A DNA stretch of 64,000 nucleotides from Paraburkholderia caribensis (GCF_002902945.1 NZ_CP026101.1:2852001-2916000), one strand, 5' to 3'; positions 42,791 to 52,584 are shown, counted from the first letter of the stretch. Notes: a model not told the origin generated them from the sequence alone. Program-made: numbers and translations.

Positions 42791-44440
42791 TCACTTGACC
42801 TCTTTGCGCTGGACGTTTTTGCCCGTCTCCTTGTTGTATCGTTCGACGTATTCATCCGTGAGCTTGCGGATCGCGCGTCCGATCTTGCGGTAGTCGGACT
42901 CGTTGAGATTCGCGAGCGACACCCGCCCCGAAGGATGCTTCGTGCCAAAGCCCATGCCCGGCAGCAGCACGACCCGCGCATCGGTTGCCAGACGGAACAG
43001 CAGCTCCGACGCCTCCGTGTGCTTGAGCAGCCAGTCGACGAACTCGCGGCCGTACGCACGCTCGCCGAAGTACTCCATGTCGATGATCGAGTAGTAGTCC
43101 ACCTGGTTCGCGTCCTTCTCGTCGAACGCAATGCCGATCTCTTCGTAGAGCGCGCGCTTGCGGCTGCGGATCAGGCGCTTGAGCGCGTCCTTGTACGCAT
43201 CCGGCGTGTCCATCAGGGAGAACAGCGAGAAGAGCACCATCTGCACCTGCTGCGGCGTCGACAGCCCCGCCGTGTGATTCAGCGCGACAGTGCGGCTGTC
43301 GGCCACCAGCCGGTCGATGAACTTCAGCTTGTCCGGCTCGGTCGTGATCGACTCGTAACGATGATGCAAGATCTTCTTGACGTCCTTCGGCAGTTCGGAG
43401 ATCAGCCGGTCAAGGATGTTGTCCTTGTGCGTCGCGATCGTGCCCAGCCGCCAGCCCGTCGCACCGAAATACTTCGAGTACGAATACACGAGAATCGTGT
43501 TCTTCGGCGCGAGCGCGAACAGCGATACGAAGTCGTCGGCGAAGGTGCCGTACACGTCGTCCGTCAGCAGGATCAGATCGGGGCGCTCCTTGACGATCTG
43601 CGCGATGTATTCGAGGCTCTCGTCGCTGATCCTCACCGACGGCGGATTGCTCGGGTTCACGAGGAAGAACGCCTTCACCTTCGGATCGCGCAGCTTGTCC
43701 AGCTCGGACTTCGAGTATTGCCAGTTGTTCTCGACAGCGGCGTCCAGATTGACGACGTTCAGCTCGTAGTCGTTGAGCGTCGGAATCTCGATGTACGGCG
43801 TGAAGATCGGGCGGCCAAGCGCGATGGTGTCGCCCGCCTTGATCAGATGGTTCTGCTTCATCGTGTTAAAGATGTACGTCATCGCGGCCGTGCCGCCTTC
43901 GACAGCGAAGATGTCGAACTCGCCGACGAACGGATACTTGCCAATCATCTCGCGCCGCAGATACTGCCCGACGATGACCTCCGACAGCTTCAGCATCCGG
44001 TCGGGCACCGGGTAGTTCGACGCGAGAATGCCCTCGCACATCTCATAGAGGAAATCCGTGCCCGACAGGCCTAGCTGATCGCGCACATACGACACGGCAC
44101 CCGCGAGAAACGCAATGCCCGGCACGCCCTTGTTCTCGCGCAGGAACAGCTCGAAGCGCTCGGCCAGTCCTTCGCGCTTCGGAAAACCGCCGACACCCTC
44201 GGGCATATACGCAAACGAGCGCTCCGACTCGCGCATCGCAAACAGACCGAGCTGCCAGAAGCCGTGGCGCGGAATCGTCGCGAGAAAGTTCGGGTTGCCG
44301 CGGCCGGCGTTCAGCATCGAGGCATTGGCCGGGCGCTCGACCGCGCCGCCGCCCGCCGCCTTGATTAACTCATCCTTCAGTTCGAACGGGCTGAGCGCCT
44401 GCAACGCTGCCTGGTCTTTGCCTTTGTTGTCCTTCGCCAT
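42791..44440 (-). CDS. aspD: aspartate 4-decarboxylase / aspartate aminotransferase (AspD)
   Basis: A 549-residue PLP enzyme that decarboxylates L-aspartate to L-alanine and CO2, with side aminotransferase activity. Large bifunctional AspD proteins of about 530-550 residues share LNAGRGNPNFLATIPRHGFWQLG, FVGEFDIFAVEGGTAAMTYIF, FFLVNPSNPPSVRISDES, LILLTDDVYGTFADDF and the PLP lysine in LVYSYSKYFGATGWRLG. GGAGG lies upstream of the ATG at 44440. It follows an aspT gene, with which it should form a proton-motive aspartate:alanine cycle. Confidence 0.94.
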   Translation of the reverse strand: MAKDNKGKDQAALQALSPFELKDELIKAAGGGAVERPANASMLNAGRGNPNFLATIPRHGFWQLGLFAMRESERSFAYMPEGVGGFPKREGLAERFELFLRENKGVPGIAFLAGAVSYVRDQLGLSGTDFLYEMCEGILASNYPVPDRMLKLSEVIVGQYLRREMIGKYPFVGEFDIFAVEGGTAAMTYIFNTMKQNHLIKAGDTIALGRPIFTPYIEIPTLNDYELNVVNLDAAVENNWQYSKSELDKLRDPKVKAFFLVNPSNPPSVRISDESLEYIAQIVKERPDLILLTDDVYGTFADDFVSLFALAPKNTILVYSYSKYFGATGWRLGTIATHKDNILDRLISELPKDVKKILHHRYESITTEPDKLKFIDRLVADSRTVALNHTAGLSTPQQVQMVLFSLFSLMDTPDAYKDALKRLIRSRKRALYEEIGIAFDEKDANQVDYYSIIDMEYFGERAYGREFVDWLLKHTEASELLFRLATDARVVLLPGMGFGTKHPSGRVSLANLNESDYRKIGRAIRKLTDEYVERYNKETGKNVQRKEVK

Positions 44441-44530
44441 GATGCGTCCTCCAGTGAAAGGGGAAATGCGCCGGCGCGTCGCGGGCAATGGCCCGTCCAG
44501 GGCGCCGGCTACCGTCCTGATAATCGGTTC

Positions 44531-44556
44531 CGCCGACAGGGCGCGGCCTGTCGGCG
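44531..44556 (-). terminator. intercistronic hairpin between aspT and aspD
   Basis: A perfect 10-bp stem (CGCCGACAGG / CCTGTCGGCG) with a 6-base loop, starting 8 bp after the aspT stop codon. There is no T-run. It may work as an attenuator or as an RNA-stabilising hairpin that sets the AspT:AspD ratio. Confidence 0.45.
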
Positions 44557-44563
44557 CGCGAGC

Positions 44564-46249
44564 TCAGACCAGCCCGACCACGAGCGGTCCCAGTAACGTC
44601 AGCAGCACGTTCGCAATCGCATACGTAATCGCGAACGGCACGGTCGGCACGGCGCTTTCGGCCTTGTCCAGCACGCCGCCGAACGCCGGGTTCGCGCTGC
44701 GCGAGCCGGCCAGCGCGCCCGCCAGAATCGCTGCGTTGTCGTAGCGCAGCACGTAACGGCCGAAGACCATCGTCAGCAGCAGCGGGAATAGCGTCACGAA
44801 CACGCCGAGCAGGAAGATCGTGAGGCCCAACTCCTTGATCGTCGTCACGGCCTGCAGCCCCGAGTTCAGCCCGACCACCGAAACGAACGCCGCCAGCCCG
44901 AAGTCCTGCAACAGCCGCGACGCGGCGGGCGGCATCACGCCGTACATCGGATGCTTGCCGCGCATCCAGCCGAACACCAGACCCGCGAGCAGACAGCCGC
45001 CGCCCGAGCCGAGCGTGAGCGGCACGCCGCCGACATTGATGACGATCAGCCCGATCAGCAGGCCCACGACCATGCCGACGCCCATGTAGATGAAGTCGGT
45101 CTTGATCGAGTACGGCAACTCGTAGCCCGTCGCCTCGACGGCGCGTTTCGTGTCCTTCGCGGAGCCGAAATAGGTGAGAACGTCGCCGTGCTCGAGCTTC
45201 GTCTCGGGCAGGATCGGCACCGGCTGGCCGACGCGCGTGATGCTTTCGAGGAACACGCCGTGGCGCAGATCGCGGTCGACGGTTTCGCGCACCTTCTGGA
45301 TCGTCGTGTGGTTCAGGCCTTTTGCGGTGAACACGGCCTGGCGTGTCTGCATGACGGCGCTGACGTCGGTGACATCGGAGATTTCGGTGCCGATCTTCGG
45401 CGCGATGGGCACCATGCCCTCGCGCCGCCCGACCACGAGCACGACGTCGTCAGCCGCGAGCACGACGTTCGGCCCCGGCTCGATCTCCTTGCCGACGCGC
45501 CGGATTTTTTCGATCGACACGAAGTCCTGCGCGGCCATTTCGATCTCGGACACCTTGCGCCCCGCCCCCGCCCCGACCTTGAACGCGCGCCCGACCAGTT
45601 CGGGCAGCGCCGCCAGTTGCCCGGGCGCGCGCGACGGCGTGCCGCCCGCGAGCTTCGCTTCGGCGTCGAGCGCGGCCGAGCGCAGGTCGCGGCCCATGAA
45701 CTTGGGCAGGATGTTCACGCATACGATGATCGCGCCGAGCGAGCCGAACACGTAGGTCACCGCGTACGCAATCGCCACGTCGGACTGCAGCGACTTCACC
45801 TCTTCGGCGGGCAGGCCGAGACGCGCGATCGCATCCCCCGCCGTGCCGATGATCGCCGACTGCGTGAGCGCGCCGCCCGCGAGGCCTGCCGCCAGCCCCT
45901 TGTTGAGATGGAAAATCTTCGCGCAGATGATGACGGTGATCAGCGCCGAGACGGCGAGGAACAGCGCCATTGCGATCTCGCGCAAGGTCTTGCGATTCAA
46001 CGAGTTGAAGAAGCCCGGTCCCGAGTCGTAACCGACCGCGTAGATGAAGACGGCGAACATCACCGCCTTCACGCCGTTGTCGATCGACACGCCCGCCTGG
46101 CTGATCACGACGGCCGCCAGCAGCGACCCGCCGACGCCGCCCAGCTGGAACTTGCCGAACTTGATCTGACCGATGAAGTACCCCACCGCCAGCGACAGGA
46201 ACAACGCTATTTCGGGTGACTTGTGAAAAATGCTGTGTATCAATTCCAT
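44564..46249 (-). CDS. aspT: aspartate-alanine antiporter AspT (copy 1)
   Basis: A 561-residue inner-membrane antiporter of the AAE family exchanging aspartate for alanine. Two AspT/YidE/YbjL membrane duplications (residues 1-170 and 380-560) flank a cytosolic part with two RCK_C-like (TrkA-C) domains. Landmarks: PEIALFLSLAVGYFIGQIKFG, AGGALTQSAIIGTAGDAI, LTLGSGGGCLLAGLVFGWMRG and AGALAGSRSANPAFGGVLD. The order aspT then aspD matches the known decarboxylation pair, in which electrogenic exchange plus proton-consuming decarboxylation makes proton-motive force. Confidence 0.93.
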   Translation of the reverse strand: MELIHSIFHKSPEIALFLSLAVGYFIGQIKFGKFQLGGVGGSLLAAVVISQAGVSIDNGVKAVMFAVFIYAVGYDSGPGFFNSLNRKTLREIAMALFLAVSALITVIICAKIFHLNKGLAAGLAGGALTQSAIIGTAGDAIARLGLPAEEVKSLQSDVAIAYAVTYVFGSLGAIIVCVNILPKFMGRDLRSAALDAEAKLAGGTPSRAPGQLAALPELVGRAFKVGAGAGRKVSEIEMAAQDFVSIEKIRRVGKEIEPGPNVVLAADDVVLVVGRREGMVPIAPKIGTEISDVTDVSAVMQTRQAVFTAKGLNHTTIQKVRETVDRDLRHGVFLESITRVGQPVPILPETKLEHGDVLTYFGSAKDTKRAVEATGYELPYSIKTDFIYMGVGMVVGLLIGLIVINVGGVPLTLGSGGGCLLAGLVFGWMRGKHPMYGVMPPAASRLLQDFGLAAFVSVVGLNSGLQAVTTIKELGLTIFLLGVFVTLFPLLLTMVFGRYVLRYDNAAILAGALAGSRSANPAFGGVLDKAESAVPTVPFAITYAIANVLLTLLGPLVVGLV

Positions 46250-46455
46250 CGTGCCCTCTCAGTAAAAACGCGCGCGGGCAAGCCGCGGCGAAATGCAGCA
46301 GACGACGTGGCACTACCGTCTGCAACCCCTGCCCGCGCAAACCTGACGGCTCACATAGGCATTTCGATATTGCTGTTATTCGCTTCCGGTTGCCTTGCCC
46401 GTTCTCAATCCCACGACTCCCGCGCCTCCCGCGCCGGCCAAGCCGATCGCGCCCA

Positions 46456-48144
46456 TCAGCGCGCGAACTGCGCGGCCAGCCCGACGACGACGGGACCCAT
46501 CAGCGGCAGCAGGATGTTCGACAACGCGTAGGTGATCGTGTAGCCGATCACGGGCGTCGAATTGCCCGTCACGCCGACTAGCGCGCTGATCGCTGGCGTG
46601 CTGCACTGCTGGCCGGCAATCGCGCCGAGCAGCATGGGCGCGTCGAGCTTCAGGAACATCCGGCCGATCCACAGCGACAGCAGGCCCGGCACCAGCACCA
46701 TCAGAATTCCGGCAACGGGCAGCGCGAGGCCGTATTCGCGCACCAGCTTGATCGCATCCGGCCCGGCCGACAGCCCGACGGCGGCGATGAAGGTGGCCAG
46801 TCCGAAGTCCTTGAGGATTTGCGCGGCGGCGGGCGGCAGAGAGCCAATGACGGGATAGTGGGAACGGATCCAGCCGAACAGCAGCCCGGACAGCAGACAC
46901 CCGCCGCCCGTGCCGAGCGCGAGCGTGACGCCGCCGAAAGTGCCCGACAGCCGCCCGATCGCCATGCCGATCAGCACGCCGAGGCCGAGATAGACGAAGT
47001 CGGTCTTCAAGGTGGCGGGCAGCAGGTAGCCGAGCCGCCGCGCGCCGCGCAGCACGTCGGCTTTTGCGCCGACCAGCGTCAGCACGTCGCCGCGGTTCAG
47101 CTCGGTGCCGGGCAGCGCGGGCACGCGCGACTCCAGCCGCGTGACGGCCGCGATGTAGATGCCGCGTCCCTGCTCCGGGTCGGCGCGCTCGCGCAGCTGG
47201 CGAATCGTCGCGCCATGCGCGTCCTTGCGCGTGAGCACCACGTCGACCATGTCGGCGAGCGCTGTCGAGAAGTGATGGCCCGACGCGACTTCCTCGCCAA
47301 GCGACGGCGCAGCCGCAACCAGCGCCTCGCGCCGTCCGCCGACCAGCAGGAGATCGCCCGCCGCCAGCACGAGATCGGGCGCGACAGCCAGCGGCGCGCC
47401 GCCGCGCTCGATCTGCTCGATTGTCAGGTTGTGGCCGTAGCGTGCCTCGAAGGCGCCGATTGGGACGCCTGCTGCCGGACCGACGCTGAACGCGCGTCCC
47501 ACCAGCGCGGGCGCGGCGAGCCGCTCCCCGTCGCCGAGCGCGTCGCCGCCGCCGAGTTGCCGCCACACGCGCTCGGCTTCGTCGCGCAGATTCACGCGCA
47601 ACAGCAACGCGGCGAACTGGCTCGTGAAAAGGACGATCGTGACAAGTCCGAACAGATAGCTGACGCTGTAGGCGGTCACGATGTTCGCCTGCAGGCGCAA
47701 CGTCTCGGCCTCGGCCAGGCCGAGTTTCGCGACGGCTTCCGACGCCGTGCCGATCACCGCCGATTCCGTCGCCGCCCCGGCCAGCAGGCCGGCCGCCGTA
47801 CCCGGATCGAGATGCAGCAGCCAGACGGCGAGCATCACGAGCGCGAGCACCGAGACGATCTCGACCACCGACAGCAGCCCGTAGCGCCAGCCGCGCCCGA
47901 TGTTGGCAAAGAATTGGGGCCCGCCCGTGAAACCGAGCGCGAAGATAAACAGCGCGAACGCGATGTTCTTGAGGTCGGGGCTGATGCGCGCGCCCGTCTG
48001 CCCGAGCAGCAGCGACACGATCAGCGTGCCGCACACGCCGCCCAGCTGGATTGGGCCGATCTTGAACGAGCCAATCAGATATCCGAGTGCAAGACTCGCG
48101 AACAGCGCAATCTCCGGCTGAGACTTAAGCAATTCGGCGACCAT
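46456..48144 (-). CDS. AspT-family antiporter (copy 2)
   Basis: A 562-residue paralogue of copy 1 with the same layout: AspT membrane domain, two RCK_C domains, AspT membrane domain. It differs at key helices: AGAATESAVIGTASEAV in place of GGALTQSAIIGTAGDAI, and GAIAGQQCSTPAISALVG in place of GALAGSRSANPAFGGVL. Substrate specificity may therefore differ. It is the first gene of the leftward run and lies 206 bp before copy 1; a 9-bp inverted repeat (46272-46280 / 46330-46338) lies in that gap. The promoter should be in the AT-rich region to its right. Confidence 0.9.
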   Translation of the reverse strand: MVAELLKSQPEIALFASLALGYLIGSFKIGPIQLGGVCGTLIVSLLLGQTGARISPDLKNIAFALFIFALGFTGGPQFFANIGRGWRYGLLSVVEIVSVLALVMLAVWLLHLDPGTAAGLLAGAATESAVIGTASEAVAKLGLAEAETLRLQANIVTAYSVSYLFGLVTIVLFTSQFAALLLRVNLRDEAERVWRQLGGGDALGDGERLAAPALVGRAFSVGPAAGVPIGAFEARYGHNLTIEQIERGGAPLAVAPDLVLAAGDLLLVGGRREALVAAAPSLGEEVASGHHFSTALADMVDVVLTRKDAHGATIRQLRERADPEQGRGIYIAAVTRLESRVPALPGTELNRGDVLTLVGAKADVLRGARRLGYLLPATLKTDFVYLGLGVLIGMAIGRLSGTFGGVTLALGTGGGCLLSGLLFGWIRSHYPVIGSLPPAAAQILKDFGLATFIAAVGLSAGPDAIKLVREYGLALPVAGILMVLVPGLLSLWIGRMFLKLDAPMLLGAIAGQQCSTPAISALVGVTGNSTPVIGYTITYALSNILLPLMGPVVVGLAAQFAR

Positions 48145-48732
48145 GTTCGGATTTCCCGGCAGAGCGGATCGTTGTATGAATATTTTTAAAAATCAGGGCC
48201 GCGATAATCCGCACGGCTATTAGTCGCGTTTAATGGAAGCGCGCGCGAATATTCACCCGGGATTAACCGGCTTTATTCGAAGCGGAATGAAAAGCGCCAT
48301 GCCGACGGCTTGACGTCGGACCATCACGGCGCGTTCGGTGACTCGCTTTTGAGTCAGCTTGTGTTGCTGCGGTTGACAGACATCGTTCCCTCGCAAAATT
48401 GTCGAACTACCCGGAACACGGTGCGTACAGCCCGATTATTTTTATGTCCGTATTTGAAGCGCGCGGAAATCGTATACATAGATTCCGCTATATGACGAAA
48501 CTGTCATCGTTTTTACAATCGCGAAAGAGCGTTGTCGTTTTTATAGATATTGTAATTGCCGGCGACTGTCAATATTATTTTTGAGCCGGGTCTGCAAGTT
48601 CCTGAGCCGTCGGATTGCCCGCAATACGACGGTATGACACCCGCAAAGGCCGACGCAGAAAGCCGAAAGCTGCCGCACGCCACAGCCGGGTCAACGACGC
48701 GCGGCAGCGCCGCGCTTTACGAGGGCGCCACC
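48145..48732. promoter_or_regulatory. AT-rich divergent control region aspT2 / LysR gene
   Basis: 588 bp without a supported gene, clearly richer in A and T than the surroundings, especially 48400-48590. A perfect 12-bp palindrome ATTTTTAAAAAT lies at 48182-48193, about 40 bp upstream of the aspT2 start. The layout (LysR gene divergent from the operon) is typical of a LysR regulator controlling its neighbour, but no operator could be fixed by eye. Confidence 0.5.
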
Positions 48733-49722
48733 ATGAATCAGATCTACGCCATGCGGGTCTTTGTCCGGGTCGCCGAAACACAGAGCTTCAGGCGCGCGGC
48801 CCAGCAACTGAAAGTATCGAATGCGCTCGTGACGCGCTCGATCGCCACACTCGAAGCGCACTTGCACGCGCGTCTCATCAACCGCACGACTCGCAACCTT
48901 TCGCTGACCGAGGCCGGGACGCATTATCTGGAAGGCTGCCGCGGGCTGCTCGAGGAACTCGATCATCTGGAAGGCTCGGTGGCCGGCACCGAGCGCGAGC
49001 CAGGCGGCACGCTGCGCGTCGTCGCCACGGGCGCGCTGTCGGCGCAAGCGCTCACGCAGTTGCTCGACGGCTACCGCCGGCGTTTTCCGAAGGTGCGCAT
49101 CCGGCTCACGCTCGCCGAGCGCCTGCCGCATCTGATCGAAGACGGCTATGACGTGGGTCTCTTCATCGCGGGCCCGGTGGCGGGAGGCGCGTCGGCGGAT
49201 ACCGACAGCGTCGAGCTGTCGTTCGCGACGCAACGTCTCGTGCCGTGCGCCGCGCCGTCCTATCTGGCCGCGCGCGAGGAGCCACGGCATCCCGATCATC
49301 TGGCGCTGCATTCGTGCATCGCGACGCCTTCCGAGCAACGCGGTCCGACCGTCTGGCATTTCATCGAAACTGACGGCGACGCGCAGCCCGTCACGCTCGA
49401 TCCGTCGTACGTCGTCAACAGCCCGCTGCTGGTGCGGCTCGCGGCGATTGCCGGAATGGGCGTCGCGGTGCTGCCCGAGCCGCTCGTCGCCGACGACTTC
49501 GCAACGGGCGCGCTGAAGCGCATCATGCAGGACTACACCGTTGACGAATCGCAGGCCAAGGTGTCGCTCGTCTATCCGCGCCGCCGTCATCTGCCCGCGA
49601 AAACGCGCGCGTTCGTCGATTACACGCTCGAGCATGCGGGTTGCCCGGCGTCAGGGCTGCCCGCCGACGCACATGCGATCATCGCGCACGACCTGCATCC
49701 CGCCGCGCAGCACGCTTCGTGA
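48733..49722 (+). CDS. LysR-family transcriptional regulator
   Basis: A 329-residue regulator. The winged helix reads MNQIYAMRVFVRVAETQSFRRAAQQLKVSNALVTRSIATLEAHL, then NRTTRNLSLTEAGTHYLEGC, typical of the CrgA/DmlR-like subgroup; the effector domain starts near residue 92 (GTLRVVATGALS). The start at 48733 follows GAGGG and excludes an N-terminal extension. It is divergent from the aspT2-aspT-aspD run and 60 bp upstream of the D-lactate-dehydrogenase-like gene, so either may be its target. Confidence 0.9.
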   Translation: MNQIYAMRVFVRVAETQSFRRAAQQLKVSNALVTRSIATLEAHLHARLINRTTRNLSLTEAGTHYLEGCRGLLEELDHLEGSVAGTEREPGGTLRVVATGALSAQALTQLLDGYRRRFPKVRIRLTLAERLPHLIEDGYDVGLFIAGPVAGGASADTDSVELSFATQRLVPCAAPSYLAAREEPRHPDHLALHSCIATPSEQRGPTVWHFIETDGDAQPVTLDPSYVVNSPLLVRLAAIAGMGVAVLPEPLVADDFATGALKRIMQDYTVDESQAKVSLVYPRRRHLPAKTRAFVDYTLEHAGCPASGLPADAHAIIAHDLHPAAQHAS

Positions 49723-49785
49723 GCCGCGCGCGGTTGCTCACGTATCGATGACGCGCTGCGGGCGTCCATCAGGAGACCAGTGACC

Positions 49786-50793
49786 ATGCGCATGATTTTG
49801 TTCAGCAGCCGCCAGTACGATATCGACACGTTCAACGAGGCGAATGCCGCGTTCCGCTACGAGTTGCACTTCCAGGAGTCGCATCTCGAAGCGGACACGG
49901 CGATCCTCGCCGAGGGCTACGACGTCGTGTGTCCCTTCGTCAACGACGTGGTCGATGCCGCGACGCTCGAACGCCTGCATGCGGGCGGCACGCGGCTCAT
50001 CGCGCTGCGCTCGGCGGGCTTCAATCATGTCGATCTCGCGGCGGCGCAGCGGCTCGGTATGGGCGTCGTGCGGGTGCCCGCCTATTCGCCGCACGCGGTC
50101 GCCGAGCACGCGGTGGGGATGATCCTGGCGCTGAACCGCAAGCTCGCGCGCGCGGTTGCCCGCACGCGTGAAGGCGACTTCTCGCTGAACGGGCTGCTCG
50201 GCTTCGACCTGCACGGCAAGACGGTCGGCGTGATCGGCACGGGCATCATTGGCCGGTGCTTCGCGCGCATCATGGCGGGCTTTGGCATGCAGGTGCTGGC
50301 ACACGACCCCGGCCCGCCCGCCACCGAACTGTTGGCGCTCGGCGGGCGCTACGTGCCGCTCGACACGCTGCTCGCGGACTCGGACATCGTGAGCCTGCAT
50401 TGCCCGCTGCTGCCGTCCACGTATCACCTGATCGATCGCCATGCGCTCGCGAAGATGAAGCGCGGCGCGATGCTGATCAACACGGGGCGAGGCGGGCTGG
50501 TCGAGAGCAATGCGCTGATCGGCGCGCTCAAGAGCGGGCAGTTGGGGCATCTCGGGCTCGATGTGTACGAGGAGGAAGGCGGGATTTTTTTCGAGGATCA
50601 CTCGAATCTGCCGTTGCAGGATGATGTGCTGGCGCGGCTGTTGATGTTTCCCAATGTGATTGTTACGGCGCACCAGGCTTTTTTTACCCGTGAGGCGATG
50701 ACGGAAATCGCGCAGACGACGCTTGGGAATGTGGAGGCGTGGCGGGATGGGACGCCGCGGAATGTAGTAGAGGGGCCGCCGGCGGGCGGGTGA
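49786..50793 (+). CDS. ldhA: D-2-hydroxyacid dehydrogenase, D-lactate dehydrogenase-like
   Basis: A 335-residue NAD-dependent enzyme close to fermentative LdhA. The dinucleotide motif is VGVIGTGIIGRCFARIMAGFG. Catalytic Arg is in LIALRSAGFNHVDL, catalytic Glu in GLDVYEEE and catalytic His in IVTAHQAFFT; INTGRGGLVES is also characteristic. AGGAG fits the ATG at 49786; an in-frame GTG two codons earlier is closer to it. The last 200 bp turn G/T-rich towards palindromic copy C (GTGATTGTTACGG-type codons). Confidence 0.88.
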   Translation: MRMILFSSRQYDIDTFNEANAAFRYELHFQESHLEADTAILAEGYDVVCPFVNDVVDAATLERLHAGGTRLIALRSAGFNHVDLAAAQRLGMGVVRVPAYSPHAVAEHAVGMILALNRKLARAVARTREGDFSLNGLLGFDLHGKTVGVIGTGIIGRCFARIMAGFGMQVLAHDPGPPATELLALGGRYVPLDTLLADSDIVSLHCPLLPSTYHLIDRHALAKMKRGAMLINTGRGGLVESNALIGALKSGQLGHLGLDVYEEEGGIFFEDHSNLPLQDDVLARLLMFPNVIVTAHQAFFTREAMTEIAQTTLGNVEAWRDGTPRNVVEGPPAGG

Positions 50794-50946
50794 GGAAGGG
50801 GTTTTTGCTGCGCAAGCTGGGTGGGGCTTTGGTTTTGATTTTGGTCTTGGTTTTGCTTTTTGCCTTTTTTGCTCTTTTGCTCTCGCTCTTGTGCTGCATC
50901 CGCGATTTTGACCTCGCGCTTCGCTGGTCGGGGTGTTTGCCTTTGC

Positions 50947-51605
50947 GCTGGCATCCGCGATGCGTTATCTCGCTTCAAGCGTCGCCCCTGTGCGGGGCGG
51001 CACCTACTTTTCTTTGCCGCCGCAAAGAAAAGTAGGCAAAAGAAAGCGGCTCACACCGCCAGCCCATGTTCTTGCCTGAGGGCCCCCAAAGGTTCTTACG
51101 CTTCACACGGCAACCACGTCACCCACGTTCGTTGCCAACGCTCTGAATGAGCGCCTCACCCGCTTCACGCCCCCCGCTTTTCAGCACGCCGCGCCAGACA
51201 GTCTACCGCCGCCCAGGTGGCAAACTGTGTGTCGGCTTTCGCGCCATACGCGCACCACTCCGGACCGATAGCGCATGCGTCCCACCCTGTAAGAGCGCCA
51301 AGCCATACGACGCGACAACCTACACACAGTTTGCCACCTGGGCGGCACATACCATTCGCTGCCGCTGGCTCATGTACGGGTGTTTGAAGTGGGTGAGGCG
51401 CTCGTTCAGCGCGTTGGCAACGCACACGGACAAGGGCGTTGCCATGTGAAGGGTGGGGACGTTGGGGGCCCGTGGACAAACGTCAAGAATTGGCGGTGTG
51501 AGCCGCTTTCTTTTGCCTACTTTTCTTTGCGGCGGCAAAGAAAAGTAGGTGCCGCCCCGCACAGGGGCGACGCATGAAGCTAGATAACGCATCGCGGATG
51601 CCAGC
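50947..51605 (+). repeat. 659-bp imperfect-palindrome element, copy C
   Basis: Same architecture as copies A and B, with the core oriented as in copy B. The outer arms keep the 34-bp CCTACTTTTCTTTGC hairpins at both ends. It sits between convergent genes. The left flank (50794-50946) is T/G-rich with TTTTGG-like tracts; the right flank (51606-51751) is A/C-rich, and an extra copy of the tip motif GGATGCCAGC lies a few bases beyond the right end. Confidence 0.93.
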
Positions 51606-51727
51606 GCAGAGTCAAATCGCGGATGCCAGCTACAAAGCCCAAAACCCCGACCAACAACGCGTAAAGCGCACATGGCCAACGCGCATGCCAGTGAAAACAC
51701 AAAACAGGCCACCCAGCGTCGCAAAAC

Positions 51728-51745
51728 AAAACCAAAACCAAAACC
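51728..51745 (+). repeat. tandem (AAAACC)x3 right of palindromic copy C
   Basis: Three AAAACC units plus degenerate neighbours, ending a few bases before the stop codon of the leftward hypothetical gene. Mirror-image counterpart of the TTTGG tract left of copy A. Confidence 0.8.
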
Positions 51746-51751
51746 AAACCC

Positions 51752-52312
51752 TCAAGCCCGCGGCGCACCGCCGCCACTACCATCAGAAGTCGGCCGCAAC
51801 GCCACACGCGCATCATCCGAAGCACCACAATATTGCCGCAGCATTGCGGCCTCCCGCTCATGCACTTCCACTGGAAACCACACGGCGCCCGCCGCCATCA
51901 GATACCGCGCACGATGCTGCCCGTTGCGAAACGCAACCACACCTTCATGCTCCAGCCTGAGCCAGCCGAGCAGTCCCGGCGCCCGGCGCGTCGAGATCGT
52001 TACGTAAGGCATCTGCGGAATGCGCGCATTCGATGGCTCGAGAAATTCGCGGATACCGCGCAACTTCCCGGGGTGCCATTCCTGCACGGGCGGCAGCACG
52101 TAATCCGTGTCGTCGCGGTCGGCGCAGGCAATGAGCTTGCGCGCATCGACGAGCACCACCTGATGGCGCGTGCCGTCCGTCGTGAAAACGCGCTTCAGGC
52201 GCACGTGACCATACGGCGGATGCTCGTGCAGCGGCACGATCCAGACGGGCTCGCTGCCGGACGACGGCGATGCCGCGGGAGACGGGGTCGGTAATTGCAT
52301 CAGTGTGGACAT
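51752..52312 (-). CDS. conserved hypothetical protein with a ParB/Srx-like GQHR motif
   Basis: A 186-residue soluble protein. The N-terminus is Pro/Ser-rich; the core runs from EPVWIVPLHEHPPYGHVRLKRVF to about residue 165. The segment VAFRNGQHRARYLMAAGAVWFPVEV contains a G-x-H-R pattern like that of ParB-nuclease/sulfiredoxin folds, and a plasmid fertility-inhibition-type protein is another possibility; I am not sure of either. The C-terminal 20 residues are low-complexity. GGAG precedes the ATG. The 3' end lies in the A/C-rich (plus strand) flank of palindromic copy C. Confidence 0.65.
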   Translation of the reverse strand: MSTLMQLPTPSPAASPSSGSEPVWIVPLHEHPPYGHVRLKRVFTTDGTRHQVVLVDARKLIACADRDDTDYVLPPVQEWHPGKLRGIREFLEPSNARIPQMPYVTISTRRAPGLLGWLRLEHEGVVAFRNGQHRARYLMAAGAVWFPVEVHEREAAMLRQYCGASDDARVALRPTSDGSGGGAPRA

Positions 52313-52584
52313 AGGGCGACTCCATGCGCCGGTGCGTGCGCGCGCCCTGGCTGTTCAAAATTCGCCTAAGCTACGAGTCGATTGTTAAAACCACGTGACT
52401 TGGCGGCAAGCGATTCGCGCTGCATCGCTGCCCGTGCGCCACGCATCGTCGCGCAGGCTTTTGCTTCCGGTTTAGCGGTCGTTTTGCGCAGTTCTTTAGG
52501 GTGTCGGCACGCGTGCAACCGTGCTTTTTTCGGCGCTCTTCATGCAGTCTAGATCTTGCAGTGCAGCGCAAAACGGAGCGAACG

